Below are positions 29,039 through 39,500 of a DNA stretch of 64,000 bases, one piece after another. The stretch is taken from assembly GCF_001984175.1 (NCBI RefSeq), contig NZ_MTQP01000069.1, positions 1 to 64,000 of the forward strand, written 5' to 3'. The notes under the pieces are model-generated. The model ran no database searches, was not told where the DNA came from, and was given only the letters and a program-made list of their open reading frames with translations. Origin of the DNA: Saccharothrix sp. ALI-22-I. Lineage in GTDB: Bacteria > Actinomycetota > Actinomycetes > Mycobacteriales > Pseudonocardiaceae. Both the position numbers and the translations under genes were made by a program. Position 1 is the stretch's first letter; each line of letters begins with the position of its first letter.

Positions 29039-30492
29039 GGTCGCACAGCCCGGCCCGTTGGCTGTCGGGTGATCTTGTCCGCGCGGGCGGCGGACAGGGT
29101 GAGTACCAGCGCCACGACCACCGCGAGCACGGCCACCAGCACACCGGCGCGGTAGGCGTGGGCCAGTGCCTCCGACTGCGGCTCACCGTAGGAGGCGGAG
29201 GCGGAGGTGACGGCGAACGTGCTGCCGACGGCGGCGACGCCGAGCGCGCCGGCCAGCTCACGGGCAGCGGTGATCGCACCCGAGGCCACGCCGGCGAACC
29301 GGTCCGCCACCGAGTCCAGCACCGCCGTGGTCAACGGGGTGGTGAGCGCCGAGCCGAACCCGGCCAACGCCAGGCAGGCCAGCAGTCCCCCGGCGTGCGC
29401 GCGGTCCGCGAGCCAGACGATCGCGAACAACGCCACCGCGACCAGAGCCAGCCCGAGGCCTGAGACGTGCCACGGGCCGATCCGCCGCACCAACGGCGCC
29501 ACGACCGGCGTCCCCACCACCACGGCCAGCGCGATGGGCACGAAGAACAGGCCGCTGCCCGCCGGGGTGAGCCCGAGGACCCGTTCCAGGTACGGCGGGC
29601 TGACGAACAGCAGCCCGGTGATCGCGACGCTCCACAACCCCTGGGCCAGGGCACCGACCACGAACACCCGCCGCCCGATCACCGCACGCGGCAGCAACGG
29701 GTGCGCGGTCCGCCGTTCGTGCAGGACGAACACCAGCGACGCCGCCACCGCCACCACGACCAGCACGGGCGGACCCGTGTCGAGCAGCAGGGCCATGAAG
29801 GCGAACATCGCCACCGACAGGGCCGTGGTTCCGACCACGGTCAGCCGCGTCCTCGTGCCCGGCCCGCCCGGCCCGCCCAGTCCGCCCGGTCGCAGCGTCA
29901 CGGCCGCCAGCACGAGCGTGACCAGGCAGCACGGCACCGCACCCAGGAAGATCCACCGCCAGTGCGCGAACTCGGACAACGCACCGCCCAACGCCGGCCC
30001 GATCGCCAACGCGGCGGCCAACGCGGCCGTCCACACCGCGATCCCGACCGGACGGTGCCGCGGGTGCAGGTCGGTGCGCAGCAACGCGAGTCCGGTCGGC
30101 ACCAGCAGGGCCGCCGCGGCGCCCTGACCCGCCCGCCACAACGCCAACGCCACACCCGACCCGGCGGTGCCGCACCCCAGTGAGGTGACGGCGAACGCGG
30201 CCAACCCGACCAGCAGCACCCGCCGCGAGCCGAACCGGTCCCCGAGCGCGCCCGCCGTGATCAACAGGCCCGCGAACACGAGCATGTAGCTGACCACGAT
30301 CCACTGCAGGCCGGTCGTGGACAGGCCCAGGTCCGCGCCGATCGTCGGCAGCGCCACCATCAGGATGCTGTTGTCCAGTGCGGTGACGAACCCGGCGAAC
30401 CCGGCGACGAGCACCGTCGGCAAAGGTCGCCGCACCGCCGGGTCCGCTCCGTCAGGTCCCACCGCACCGGGTCCCACCGCACCGGGTTCCAC
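29035..30492 (-). CDS. MFS exporter in the lipid/polyketide locus
   Basis: A DHA2-type major-facilitator protein of up to 485 residues with 14 predicted helices: SILMVALPTIGADLGLSTTG, ALGDRFGSRRVLLVGLAAFA (motif A) and IGPALGGALSEFAHWRWIFL (motif C). The frame opens with a GTG at 30492 directly against the upstream gene, preceded by tandem EPGAVGPGAVGP repeats that look non-functional; a GTG about 20 codons later, at RRPLPTVLVAG, is a plausible alternative. It likely exports the product of the neighbouring acyl-AMP ligase and PKS, or gives resistance to it; this is inferred from operon position. Confidence 0.85.
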   Translation of the reverse strand: MEPGAVGPGAVGPDGADPAVRRPLPTVLVAGFAGFVTALDNSILMVALPTIGADLGLSTTGLQWIVVSYMLVFAGLLITAGALGDRFGSRRVLLVGLAAFAVTSLGCGTAGSGVALALWRAGQGAAAALLVPTGLALLRTDLHPRHRPVGIAVWTAALAAALAIGPALGGALSEFAHWRWIFLGAVPCCLVTLVLAAVTLRPGGLGGPGGPGTRTRLTVVGTTALSVAMFAFMALLLDTGPPVLVVVAVAASLVFVLHERRTAHPLLPRAVIGRRVFVVGALAQGLWSVAITGLLFVSPPYLERVLGLTPAGSGLFFVPIALAVVVGTPVVAPLVRRIGPWHVSGLGLALVAVALFAIVWLADRAHAGGLLACLALAGFGSALTTPLTTAVLDSVADRFAGVASGAITAARELAGALGVAAVGSTFAVTSASASYGEPQSEALAHAYRAGVLVAVLAVVVALVLTLSAARADKITRQPTGRAVRP

Positions 30493-30493
30493 G

Positions 30494-31456
30494 TCAGCCC
30501 GGCACGCCGAGCGCGGTCATCAACTGCGGCCAGGAGCGGCGCAGTTCGCGCTGCCAGTACGGCCAGGTGTGGGTGCCGTCGCCGTAGGCGTTGACGGTGA
30601 TCGGGATGTTCAGCAAGCGCATCCGGAGGACGAAGTCGGGCGAGGTGTTGCCGACGATCCGTTCGTTGGCGTCGTAGTCGAACCCGGGGTCGAGCGGCCC
30701 GGTGAACCCGTTGCCGTAGGACATGTACAACGACGTCCCGCGCAGTCCGGAGGCCAGTTCCTTCGGGTTGTTGGCCCGCCAGACGCTCGCCTGGAAATCG
30801 TCGTCGCCCCACAGCGCGTCCGCGGACATGCCTTCGCGCAGCACGGTCGCCCCCACGTACTGCGGCACACCCACGAACTGGGTGGACAGGATGCCGCTGT
30901 ACGAGGCCGCCGCCTTGAAGTAGCCCGGTCGCTTCGCCGCGTACTTGAAGGCGCCCGTGCCGCCGGCGGACAGACCGGCGATGGCCCGGCTGGTGCCGGC
31001 GCGGTAGCCGCGTTCGAGCAGCTGCACCAGTTCGGTCATGTGGAAGGTCTCCCACCCGGGCGTGCCGCCGCGTCCGCCGTTCCACCAGTCCGAGTACCAG
31101 CCGGCCCGGCCGCCGTCGGGCATGGCGATCAGCACGTCGCTGGACGCGCTCAGCTGCTCGACGTCGGTCTCCCTGGTCCACGAGGTGTAGTCGTCGCCGC
31201 AACCCTGGAGCAGGAACAGCACCGGCCAGGTGCGGGTCGCGGTGGGTGACCAGCCGGGTGGCGTGAGCAGCCGCACGGGGACGTTGCCGCCGATGGCGGG
31301 TGAGTTGATGGTGAGGTCGTAGGTGCGGTCGTCGAGGCGGGTCTGCTTCACCACGGTCGCGCCGTTGTCGGCCACGACCGCGACGGCGGGCGGCGCGGGC
31401 ACGACGATCGACACCACCAACGCGGCGACCACGGCAAGGGGTGATCTGAGGGACAT
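30494..31456 (-). CDS. Secreted esterase, antigen-85/mycolyltransferase-like
   Basis: A 320-residue exported alpha/beta hydrolase. A signal peptide (residues 1-25, LRSPLAVVAALVVSIVVPAP) precedes RLLTPPGWSPTATRTWPVLF, LQGCGDDYTSWTRETDVEQL, the nucleophile elbow AIAGLSAGGTGAFKYA and the histidine region YGDGTHTWPYWQRELRRSWP, all as in the esterase D/antigen 85 family that moves acyl groups onto trehalose or arabinan in mycolata. ATG 31456 has AGGAG eight bases upstream. It lies between a fatty-acyl-AMP ligase and an exporter, so extracellular transfer or release of the PKS-made acyl chain is a reasonable guess. Confidence 0.85.
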   Translation of the reverse strand: MSLRSPLAVVAALVVSIVVPAPPAVAVVADNGATVVKQTRLDDRTYDLTINSPAIGGNVPVRLLTPPGWSPTATRTWPVLFLLQGCGDDYTSWTRETDVEQLSASSDVLIAMPDGGRAGWYSDWWNGGRGGTPGWETFHMTELVQLLERGYRAGTSRAIAGLSAGGTGAFKYAAKRPGYFKAAASYSGILSTQFVGVPQYVGATVLREGMSADALWGDDDFQASVWRANNPKELASGLRGTSLYMSYGNGFTGPLDPGFDYDANERIVGNTSPDFVLRMRLLNIPITVNAYGDGTHTWPYWQRELRRSWPQLMTALGVPG

Positions 31457-31485
31457 GACGTGCTCCTGACGGGTCCGAGGCCGGG

Positions 31486-33225
31486 TCACGCGGTCACGGC
31501 GAAGCGGCCTTCGAGGTACTGCTCACGGCACAGGGAGCGGGACAGCTTGCCGCTCGACGTGCGCGGCACCGTGCCCGGTTCGGCCAGCACGACGTCGTGC
31601 ACGCGCAGGTCGTGGTGGGTGGACACGGCCGCCCGGACCAGGGCGCCGAGCCGGGTGAGGTCGATGTCCTCGCGGGGTGTGCGGGGGCTGCGTTCCGCGA
31701 CGACGACCAGCCTTTCCTGGTCGTTCCGGTCGACGGCGAAGGCGGCGATGTGGCCGTCGCGCAGGGCGCGGTCGACCGACTCCACGGTGGCCTCGATGTC
31801 CTGCGGGTAGTGGTTGCGGCCGTCCACGATGATGGTGTCCTTGATCCGGCTGACCACGTAGAACTGGCCCTCGTGCCGCACGCCCAGGTCTCCGGTGCGC
31901 AGCCAGCCGTCGCGCGGCAGCCCGGCCGGCTGGTCGGTGACGGTGGTGCCGAACACGCCGAGGTCCCGTTCGCCGGACCAGTAGCCGGGCGAGACGTTGG
32001 GGCCGGTCACCCGGATCTCGCCGACCCGTCCGTCGGGCAGCGGCTCGTCCGAGTCCGGGTCCACGATCAGCACGTGCTGGTCGACGGGTGACCCGCAGCC
32101 GACCAGCGCGGTGCTCGGTTGCCCGGCGACCGGCGCGATGGCGTGGCCGGCGGCGAGCGCGGCGCGGTCGAAGGACGTGGTCACCGGCGCGCCACCGGCG
32201 GCGGTGACGTAGACGGTGGCCTCGGCCAGGCCGTAGGACGGGCGCTGGACGTCCGCGCCCAGGCCGTGCGGCGCAAAGGCCTCCTGGAACCGGGCCACGG
32301 TGCCGGCGCGCACCGGTTCGCTGCCGTTGGCCAACGTGAGCACACCGGTCAGGTCCAAAGTGGACCGCTTGGCCTCGGGCACGCGGCGCACGCACAGGTC
32401 GTAGGCGAAGTTCGGCGCCGCGCTGATCACCGCCGACCGGCCGCTCATCGCTTCGAGCCAGCGGATCGGGCTGTAGAGGAAGGCGAGCGGGTCCATGAAC
32501 ACCGTTTCCGACCCGAACACCAGTGGCGAACCCATGCCCAGGACCAGGCCCATGTCGTGGAACAGGGGCAGCCAGCTGACCGGGCTGACCTCGTCCACCA
32601 CGCCGTAGGCGCGCAGGGCCTGACTTGCGTTGATCATGAGGTTCCGGTGGGTCACGACGACACCGGCGGGTTGCCGGGTGGAGCCCGAGGTGTACTGGAG
32701 GTAGGCGGGCTGATCGGCCTGCGTCGCGGCGATGGTTGCGGTCGGCGGGGCCGCCTCCAGGTCCTCGACCGCCAGCACGTCGAACGGCCCGGCCAGCTCG
32801 TTCCGGGTGGCCGGGAGCAGGGCCGTCGTGGTGAGCACGGCTCTCGGCGTGCAGTCGCCGAGCACGCCGACGACCCGGTCGCGGTGCCCGGCGCCGTCGA
32901 CCGGGAAGAGCGGCACCGCGAGCACTCCGGCGTAGAGGCAGCCGAAGAACGCCGTCACGTAGTGGAGTCCTTGCGGCAGCAGCAGAACGGCGCGGTCACC
33001 GGGTTCGGCACGGGCGCGCAGACCGGCGGCGATGGCCCGGGCCCGAGTGTCCACTTCGGACCAGGTGAGCGTGGTGGCGCGACCGCGGTTGTCCTCCGCG
33101 TAGTCCACGAAGGTGAAGGCGGGCTGGTCGGGCTTCTCCCGCGCCCAGCGCAGGACGGCCGCGGTGACCGTGCCCCGCCCGACTTCGGACACCGGTACCC
33201 AGCCGGGCGACATCGTGACAGTCAT
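31486..33225 (-). CDS. Fatty-acyl-AMP ligase (FadD32-like)
   Basis: A 579-residue adenylate-forming enzyme that activates a fatty acid as acyl-AMP for loading on a carrier domain. Motifs are YTSGSTRQPAGVVVTHRN (phosphate loop), SWLPLFHDMGLVLGMGSPLV (typical of FAALs), YGLAEATVYVTA, RTGDLGVRHEGQFYVVSRIK and the lysine of PRTSSGKLSR near the C-terminus. Length and the FAAL-type HDMGL sequence separate it from CoA ligases. ATG 33225 has GAGGAGG five bases upstream. Divergent from the PKS, whose N-terminal ACP is the obvious acceptor, as FadD32 serves Pks13. Confidence 0.92.
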   Translation of the reverse strand: MTVTMSPGWVPVSEVGRGTVTAAVLRWAREKPDQPAFTFVDYAEDNRGRATTLTWSEVDTRARAIAAGLRARAEPGDRAVLLLPQGLHYVTAFFGCLYAGVLAVPLFPVDGAGHRDRVVGVLGDCTPRAVLTTTALLPATRNELAGPFDVLAVEDLEAAPPTATIAATQADQPAYLQYTSGSTRQPAGVVVTHRNLMINASQALRAYGVVDEVSPVSWLPLFHDMGLVLGMGSPLVFGSETVFMDPLAFLYSPIRWLEAMSGRSAVISAAPNFAYDLCVRRVPEAKRSTLDLTGVLTLANGSEPVRAGTVARFQEAFAPHGLGADVQRPSYGLAEATVYVTAAGGAPVTTSFDRAALAAGHAIAPVAGQPSTALVGCGSPVDQHVLIVDPDSDEPLPDGRVGEIRVTGPNVSPGYWSGERDLGVFGTTVTDQPAGLPRDGWLRTGDLGVRHEGQFYVVSRIKDTIIVDGRNHYPQDIEATVESVDRALRDGHIAAFAVDRNDQERLVVVAERSPRTPREDIDLTRLGALVRAAVSTHHDLRVHDVVLAEPGTVPRTSSGKLSRSLCREQYLEGRFAVTA

Positions 33226-33594
33226 CCGAACCTCCTCGTCGAGGTGAGAAGCGGACTGCTCGGAACGTGACGCGCAGCTAGGCCACGTCACATCGCATAA
33301 CGGAACAGAACGTCCACGTGTAACAACGCGAGGACGCTACTCATGCATCGGAGAGTGTGTCAATCGGCGCTTTAAGTAACCGATACAGTGCCAATACACG
33401 TCCGAACGGCCTATTGCCGAGCGCGAACCGGGCCGCAATCATCAGGTTTCCGTGGAATTACACCATCGACAAAGTGTTACATTCGTCGTTCTGCGAACCA
33501 GGTTCGTGGAACGCCGCACCAGCCGCCCGGGCCGTGTCCGCCGCCCGCGTCACCCGCGCGTTCCACCGTCCCTGCTCACCGCCCGAAGGTGCCC
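33226..33594. promoter_or_regulatory. Divergent promoter region of the FAAL and PKS units
   Basis: This 369-bp stretch has no gene and is clearly more AT-rich than its surroundings between about 33290 and 33500, as expected for promoters of both leftward and rightward units. I cannot assign -35/-10 pairs with confidence and I see no long perfect dyad. The PKS ribosome-binding site GAAGGTG is at 33584-33590. Confidence 0.5.
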
Positions 33595-36500
33595 ATGACC
33601 GGTCACACCCCGTCGACCGAAGCCGGCCTCAGAGACTGGTTGGTAGCCAACATCGCCGACACCGTCGGCCTCGCGCCCGAGCACGTCGACGTCGATCGCC
33701 CCCTGGTCGAACTGGGGCTGTCGTCCCGCGACGCCGTGGTGCTGGCCGGTGCGCTCGGCGAGGTCACCGGCCTGGACCTGCCGGTCAGCGCGCTGTGGCA
33801 ACACCCGACCGTCGCCCGACTCGCGCGCCACCTGTCCGACCGGACCTCGGGCGCGTCCGACCAGACCGAGGTGCCTGTCCGCAGTGGACTCAGTGCGCCC
33901 GGGCCTGATCGCGCCGACGCTGGTGAGGCCATCGCCGTGATCGGCCTGGGCTGCCGGCTCCCCGGTGGTGTCCACGGGCCGGACGAGTTCTGGTCCCTGC
34001 TGCGCGACGGGCGTGACGCCGTGCGGGCGGCGCCGCTGGAACGCTGGGACGCGATGCCCGACGGAGCGCCCCGGTGGGGCGGTTTCCTGGACGACATCAC
34101 CGGTTTCGACGCCGAGTTCTTCGGGATCACGCCGCACGAGGCGGCGAGCATGGACCCGCAGCAGCGGCTGGTGCTGGAGGTCGTGCAGGAGTCGTTGCAG
34201 CACGCGGCCGTTTCCTCGGACTCGTTGCGCGGCACGGCGACCGGCGTGTTCGTCGGCATCTCGGCCGGTGAGTACGGCGCGGCGTCCGCCGTCGACCCGG
34301 CCCGGATGAGCCCGTGGACGGCCACCGGCGGTGCGCTGAGCATCGCCGCCAACCGGGTGTCGTACCTGCTGGACCTGCGCGGACCCAGTATGGCCGTGGA
34401 CACCGCGTGCTCGTCGTCGCTGGTGGCGGTGCACCAGGCGTGCCAGAGCCTGCGTTCGGGCGAGAGCGACACCGCGCTGGTGGCCGGGGTGAACCTGCTG
34501 CTGACGCCCGCGCTCACGGTGGGCTTCCACCGGGCCGGGCTGTTGTCGGAGGACGGCCGCTGCAAGCCGTTCGACGCCTCGGCCGACGGCATCGCCCGCG
34601 CCGAGGGCTGCGCCGCCGTGGTGCTCAAGCGGCTGTCCGACGCCCGGCGCGACGGTGACCGCGTGCTGGCCGTGATCCGCGGCAGCGCGGTGAACTCCGA
34701 CGGTCGCTCCAACGGTCTGATGGCGCCCAACCCCCGGGCCCAAGCCGAACTCGTCCGCCGCGCCTACCGCGACGCGGGCGTGGACCCGGCGCTGGTGGAC
34801 TACGTCGAGGCGCACGGCACCGGCACGCTGCTGGGCGACCCGATCGAGGCAGGCGCCCTCGGCGAGGTGCTGGCCCGCGACCGTGAACCCGACCGCCCGC
34901 TGCTGATCGGCTCGGTCAAGTCCAACATCGGCCACACCGAATCGGCCGCAGGCCTGGTCGGCCTGGTCAAGACCGTACTGGCCGTCCAACACGGCAAGAT
35001 CCCACCCAGCCTGCACTTCACCGAACCCAACCCGCACATCGACTTCACCGGCCTGCGGGTGGTCACCGAACCCGTGGTGTGGCCGCGCTACTCGGGCCGC
35101 GTCACGGCCGGCATCTCGTCGTTCGGGTTCGGCGGCACCAATGCGCACGTGGTCCTGGAGGAGCCCCCCGCCACCGAACGTGCCGGTGTCAGCGACGACG
35201 CCATGCACGTGATGGTGCTGTCCGGCGCATCCGACGACCGCATCCGGCGACACGCCGAGGTGGTCGCGGACTGGTTGGACGACAACGACAACCCACTCGG
35301 CGATGTGGCGGCCACCCTGGCCCGCCGAAGTGGAGCCGACCGCGTGCGGGCCGCGGTCGTCGGCCGTGACCGCGCCGAGGTCATCGACCGCCTGCGCGCC
35401 CTCGCCACAGGGCAGCGCACACCGGGCGTGGTCCCCACACGCCCGGTTCGGCGTGGCACGGACCGGGCAGGCACGGATCGACAGCTGGTGTGGGTGTTCT
35501 CCGGTTACGGGTCCGGCCGACCGGGGATGGCTCGTGGGTTGTTGGACGCCGAGCCTGCGTTCGCCGCTGCGGTGGATGAGGTGGACGAGGTGTTGCGCGG
35601 GCACAGTGCGGTGTCGGTGCGGGACCTTCTGGTTGATCCGCCTGAGGCGATGGACATGGAGCAGGGGCAGATCGCGCTGTTCGGTGTGCAGGTCGGACTG
35701 GCTGCGTTGTGGCGGTCGTACGGCGTGCGGCCGGCGGCGGTGATCGGGCAGTCGTCCGGTGAGGTGGCGGCGGCGGTGGTCGGCGGGGCGTTGAGCCTGG
35801 CTGACGGTGTGCGGGTGGCCGCTACCCGGGCTCGGTTGTTGGCGCGGATCGACGCGGTGGGGTCGGGTGCGATGGCGGCGGTGGAGCTGGCCCGGTCCGA
35901 GTTCGACGCGCTGGCCTACGACCTGCCGGATCTGGCGGTTGCGGTCTATGCCGCGCCTCGGCGTCAAACGGTGGCTGGGCCGCGGGCGCAGATCGAGACG
36001 CTGGTTCGGCGAACGGAGGCGGCGGACCGCCTGGCGACTGTGCTGCCGCTGCGGACCAGTGGGCACACCGCCGCGGTCGAGCCGGTGCTCGCTGAGTTGC
36101 GGGCGGAGCTGCGGGGCGTGCGGCGGCGGGAGGGCGGGATTCCCTGCTACAGCACGGTCACCGACGGGCCGCCGTCGTTCGACGCCGAGTACTGGGCGCA
36201 CCACATGCGTCGGGCGGTCCGGTTCACGCAGGCTGTGGCTGCGGCCTTCGCGGATGGCCATGACGGGTTCCTGGAGATCTCGCCGCACACGATCGCGTTG
36301 TCGGCGATCGAGGAGACGGCGCGGGACTCGGACTTGCCGGATCTGCTGCTGTGCGGGTCGTTGCGCCGGGACCAGGACGATACGACGACGTTCCACACCA
36401 ACCGGGCGTTGCTCGCGCTCGACGGTTCGGCTCCACTGCCCGACGCGGCGATCACGGATGTGCCTGCGGTGCCGTGGCAGCACGTGCGGCACTGGCTCGG

Positions 36501-39500
36501 GCCGACACCGGCGGCTGTGGGGCATCCGCTGCTCGGCGCACATGCGGAGGTTCCGGGTGGGGTCACCCACGTGTGGCACACCGATGTGGGGCTCAAGGCG
36601 TTGCCCTGGTTGTCCGACCACCGGGTGCACGACGTGCCGGTGTTGCCGGGTGCGGCGTACACGGAGATCGCCTTGGCTGCGGCGGTGGAAGTGTTGGGGG
36701 TGGCGGCGCGGGACCTGGACGTCACCGAGGTGGTGTTCGAAGGGCTGCTGGCGTTGGACGACCAGGTCGCGCTCAGCACTGTCGCCGAGGACGACCGGCG
36801 CGGCGGTGTGCGGGTGGAGATCCACTCCAAATCCGCCGGCGGGCGGTGGACCCGGCACGCCACGGCGTCCGTCGTGCCCGCCTCCCCCGGTGAGCTGCGA
36901 GCCCCGGTCGTGCGGGACGGGTTGGCGGAGTTGCCGCTGTACGAGCGGGTGGCGGAGAGCGGGCTGCACTACGGGCCCGCGTTCCGGGGCGTCCGGTCCG
37001 TGCTCGCCGGTGACGGTCTGGCCGTGGGTGCGGTCGCCGTGACGGAGGAGGAACTGTCGGCGCACCTGCCGGTGACGTTGTTCGACTCGTGCCTCCAGGT
37101 GCTGGCCGCCGCGGCGTCCGAACCGCTGGGGGTGCACGTCGGGCGCACGTACCTGCCGGTGGGTATCGGATCGGTGCGGGTGCACGGTGATCCGCGTCAG
37201 GGCGTGCGGTGCGAGGCCGCGGTGCTCGCGGTCGACGAACGGGATGACGAACTGGTCGGCTCGGTGTGGCTCCACGACGACGCCGATCGGCTTCTGGTGG
37301 AGGCGACCAGCGTCCGGGTGCGGGTGGTGGACGGGTCGGCGGTGCCCGTGCCGTTGTCCGAGCTCGCGTTCGAGACGCGGTGGGAACGTCTGGCGCTGCC
37401 GCCGTCCTCCCCCGGTAGTCATGACTGGCTGCTGCTCACCGACCACGCCGCCCACCCGTTCGTGGAGCGGTTCGTCGAGCTGGCGGATGCGGTTGGTGAT
37501 CGGGTGCGGGTTGGTACGACGGACTCGGTGCGTGGTGTCCAGCGTGTGAGTGGAGTTGTGCTTGTGCCCGGCGAAATCGGTGGGCCGGGGATGGTCGAGG
37601 CGGCCGAGCGGGAGGTGGCTGCGGCAGCACGGGTTGCTGCCGAGGTGGCCGCGTGGCAGGACCCGCCGCGCCTGTGGATCGCCACGCACGAGGCCACGGC
37701 GGTGGGGGGCGGTGAGCCGGGATCGCCTGGTCAGGCCGCGTTGCGGGCGTTGGTGCGGGTGCTCGCCTTCGAACACCCACGGCTGCGGGCGTCCCTGGTG
37801 GACCTGCCTCGGTCCGGTGACGCCGAGGCGTTGCTGGCCGAATTGCGCGCGGATCAGGCCGACGACGAAGTGGCGTGGCGGGGACGTGACCGGCACGTGG
37901 CGCGGCTGCGGCCCGCCGCGATCTCACCGCCGGTGACCGGCGCGGTCGTCCTGCCCGGCTCCTACCTGATCACCGGTGGTCTGGGTGGGCTCGGTCTGGT
38001 GGTGGCGCACTGGTTGGCCGGGCTCGGTGCGACGCGGATCGTGCTCAACGGGCGGCGCGCGGCGACCGCCGACAGTGCGGCGGAGCTGGCGAAGATCCAG
38101 GCCACCGGCACCGAGGTGGTCGTGGTGACCGGCGATATCGCCGAGCCGGGTGTGGCCGAACGGGTGGTGGCGGCGGCAGTGGCCGGGGAACGACGGCTGC
38201 GCGGTGTCGTCCACGCGGCCGGTGCCCTGGTGGACCTGCCCGTCGAGCGGGTGGACGCGGAGAGCGTGCGGGCGGCGTTCGGGCCGAAGGCGCGGGGCGC
38301 GTGGCGGCTGCACGAGGCGACCGAGGGGCTCGACCTGGACTGGTGGGTGAACTTCTCGTCCGCTGCGGCCATGCTCGGGTCACCCGGTCAGACGCCGTAT
38401 GCGGCGGCCAACGCGTGGCTCGACGCGTTCACGGCTTGGCGGCGGTCCCGGGGACTGGTCGCGACGACCGTCGACTTCGGGGCGTGGGGGCAGGTCGGTC
38501 TCGCCCGCGACACCGACAACCCGCTGTTGCGGCCGATCTCGCCGGCGGAGGGGATTCAGGCGCTGGAGGCGATCCTGCTCGCCGATCGGCCGGACACCGG
38601 CGTCATCCGGCTGGATCACCAGGCTGCGGTGGATCTGTTCCCCGAGTTGGCGCGGCGGCCGTTCTTCTCCGCTGTGCTGGTCGCGCCATCGGCGGTGGAG
38701 GAGGACTGGCCGGGGCCGGAGGCGCTGCGGGACGCGCCGGATGCGGCGGCGCTGGTCCTGCGCAGGTTGCGCGCGGTGGTCGGGCGGGTCATGGGGTATG
38801 CCGATGACCAGTTGAGCACGACCGTCGCGTTGGCCGATCTCGGGTTGGACTCGCTGATGGCGATGCGTGCTCGCAACGCGGTGGAGCACGACCTGGGCGT
38901 GCAGTTGCCCATGCCGCTGCTGCTGCGGGGGGCGACGCTCGATGACGTGGCGCGGCACGTCACGACGACGTTGGGTGTGGCGGCCGACGACGTGCCGGTG
39001 GAGACCGGGTTCGTCGGGCGGCAGGTTGCGGCGACGTCGGGGGTGGCCGGCGGTGTGTCGGTGGAGACCGGGTTCGTGGCGCCGCGTGATCCGACCGAGC
39101 GGTGGCTGGCCGGGTTGTGGGCGGAGGCTCTTGGCCGCTCGCGGATCGACGTCACGGAGGACTTCTTTGCCGTCGGTGGTGACGCGGAGCGCGCGGAAGT
39201 GCTGTTCGCGGCGATCAGGCGACGGTTGGGCGCGGACGTGCCCACCGGGTTGATGGCGGTGCCGACGGTGGAGGGTATGGCCGACGAGCTGCGGTCGGCG
39301 TTCGAGGGGGTCGATGGTCCGGTCCGGGTGCTGCGCGGGTCGGGTGGGCGTCCGCCGCTGCACCTGTTCCACCCGGCGGGTGGGCCGACGAGTGTGTACC
39401 AGCCGTTGGTGGAGCTGTTGGGTGACGATCAGCCTTGCTACGGCTACGAGCGGCTGGACGACGTGGACGGTCTGACCGCGAAGGCGGCCCGGTACATCGA

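Noticed and set aside
33550-37896. Very long open frame on the minus strand opposite the PKS (over 1400 codons)
   Set aside because: Composition artefact of GC-rich third positions; His/Arg/Gln-rich low-complexity translation with no family, while the plus strand has complete PKS domains.
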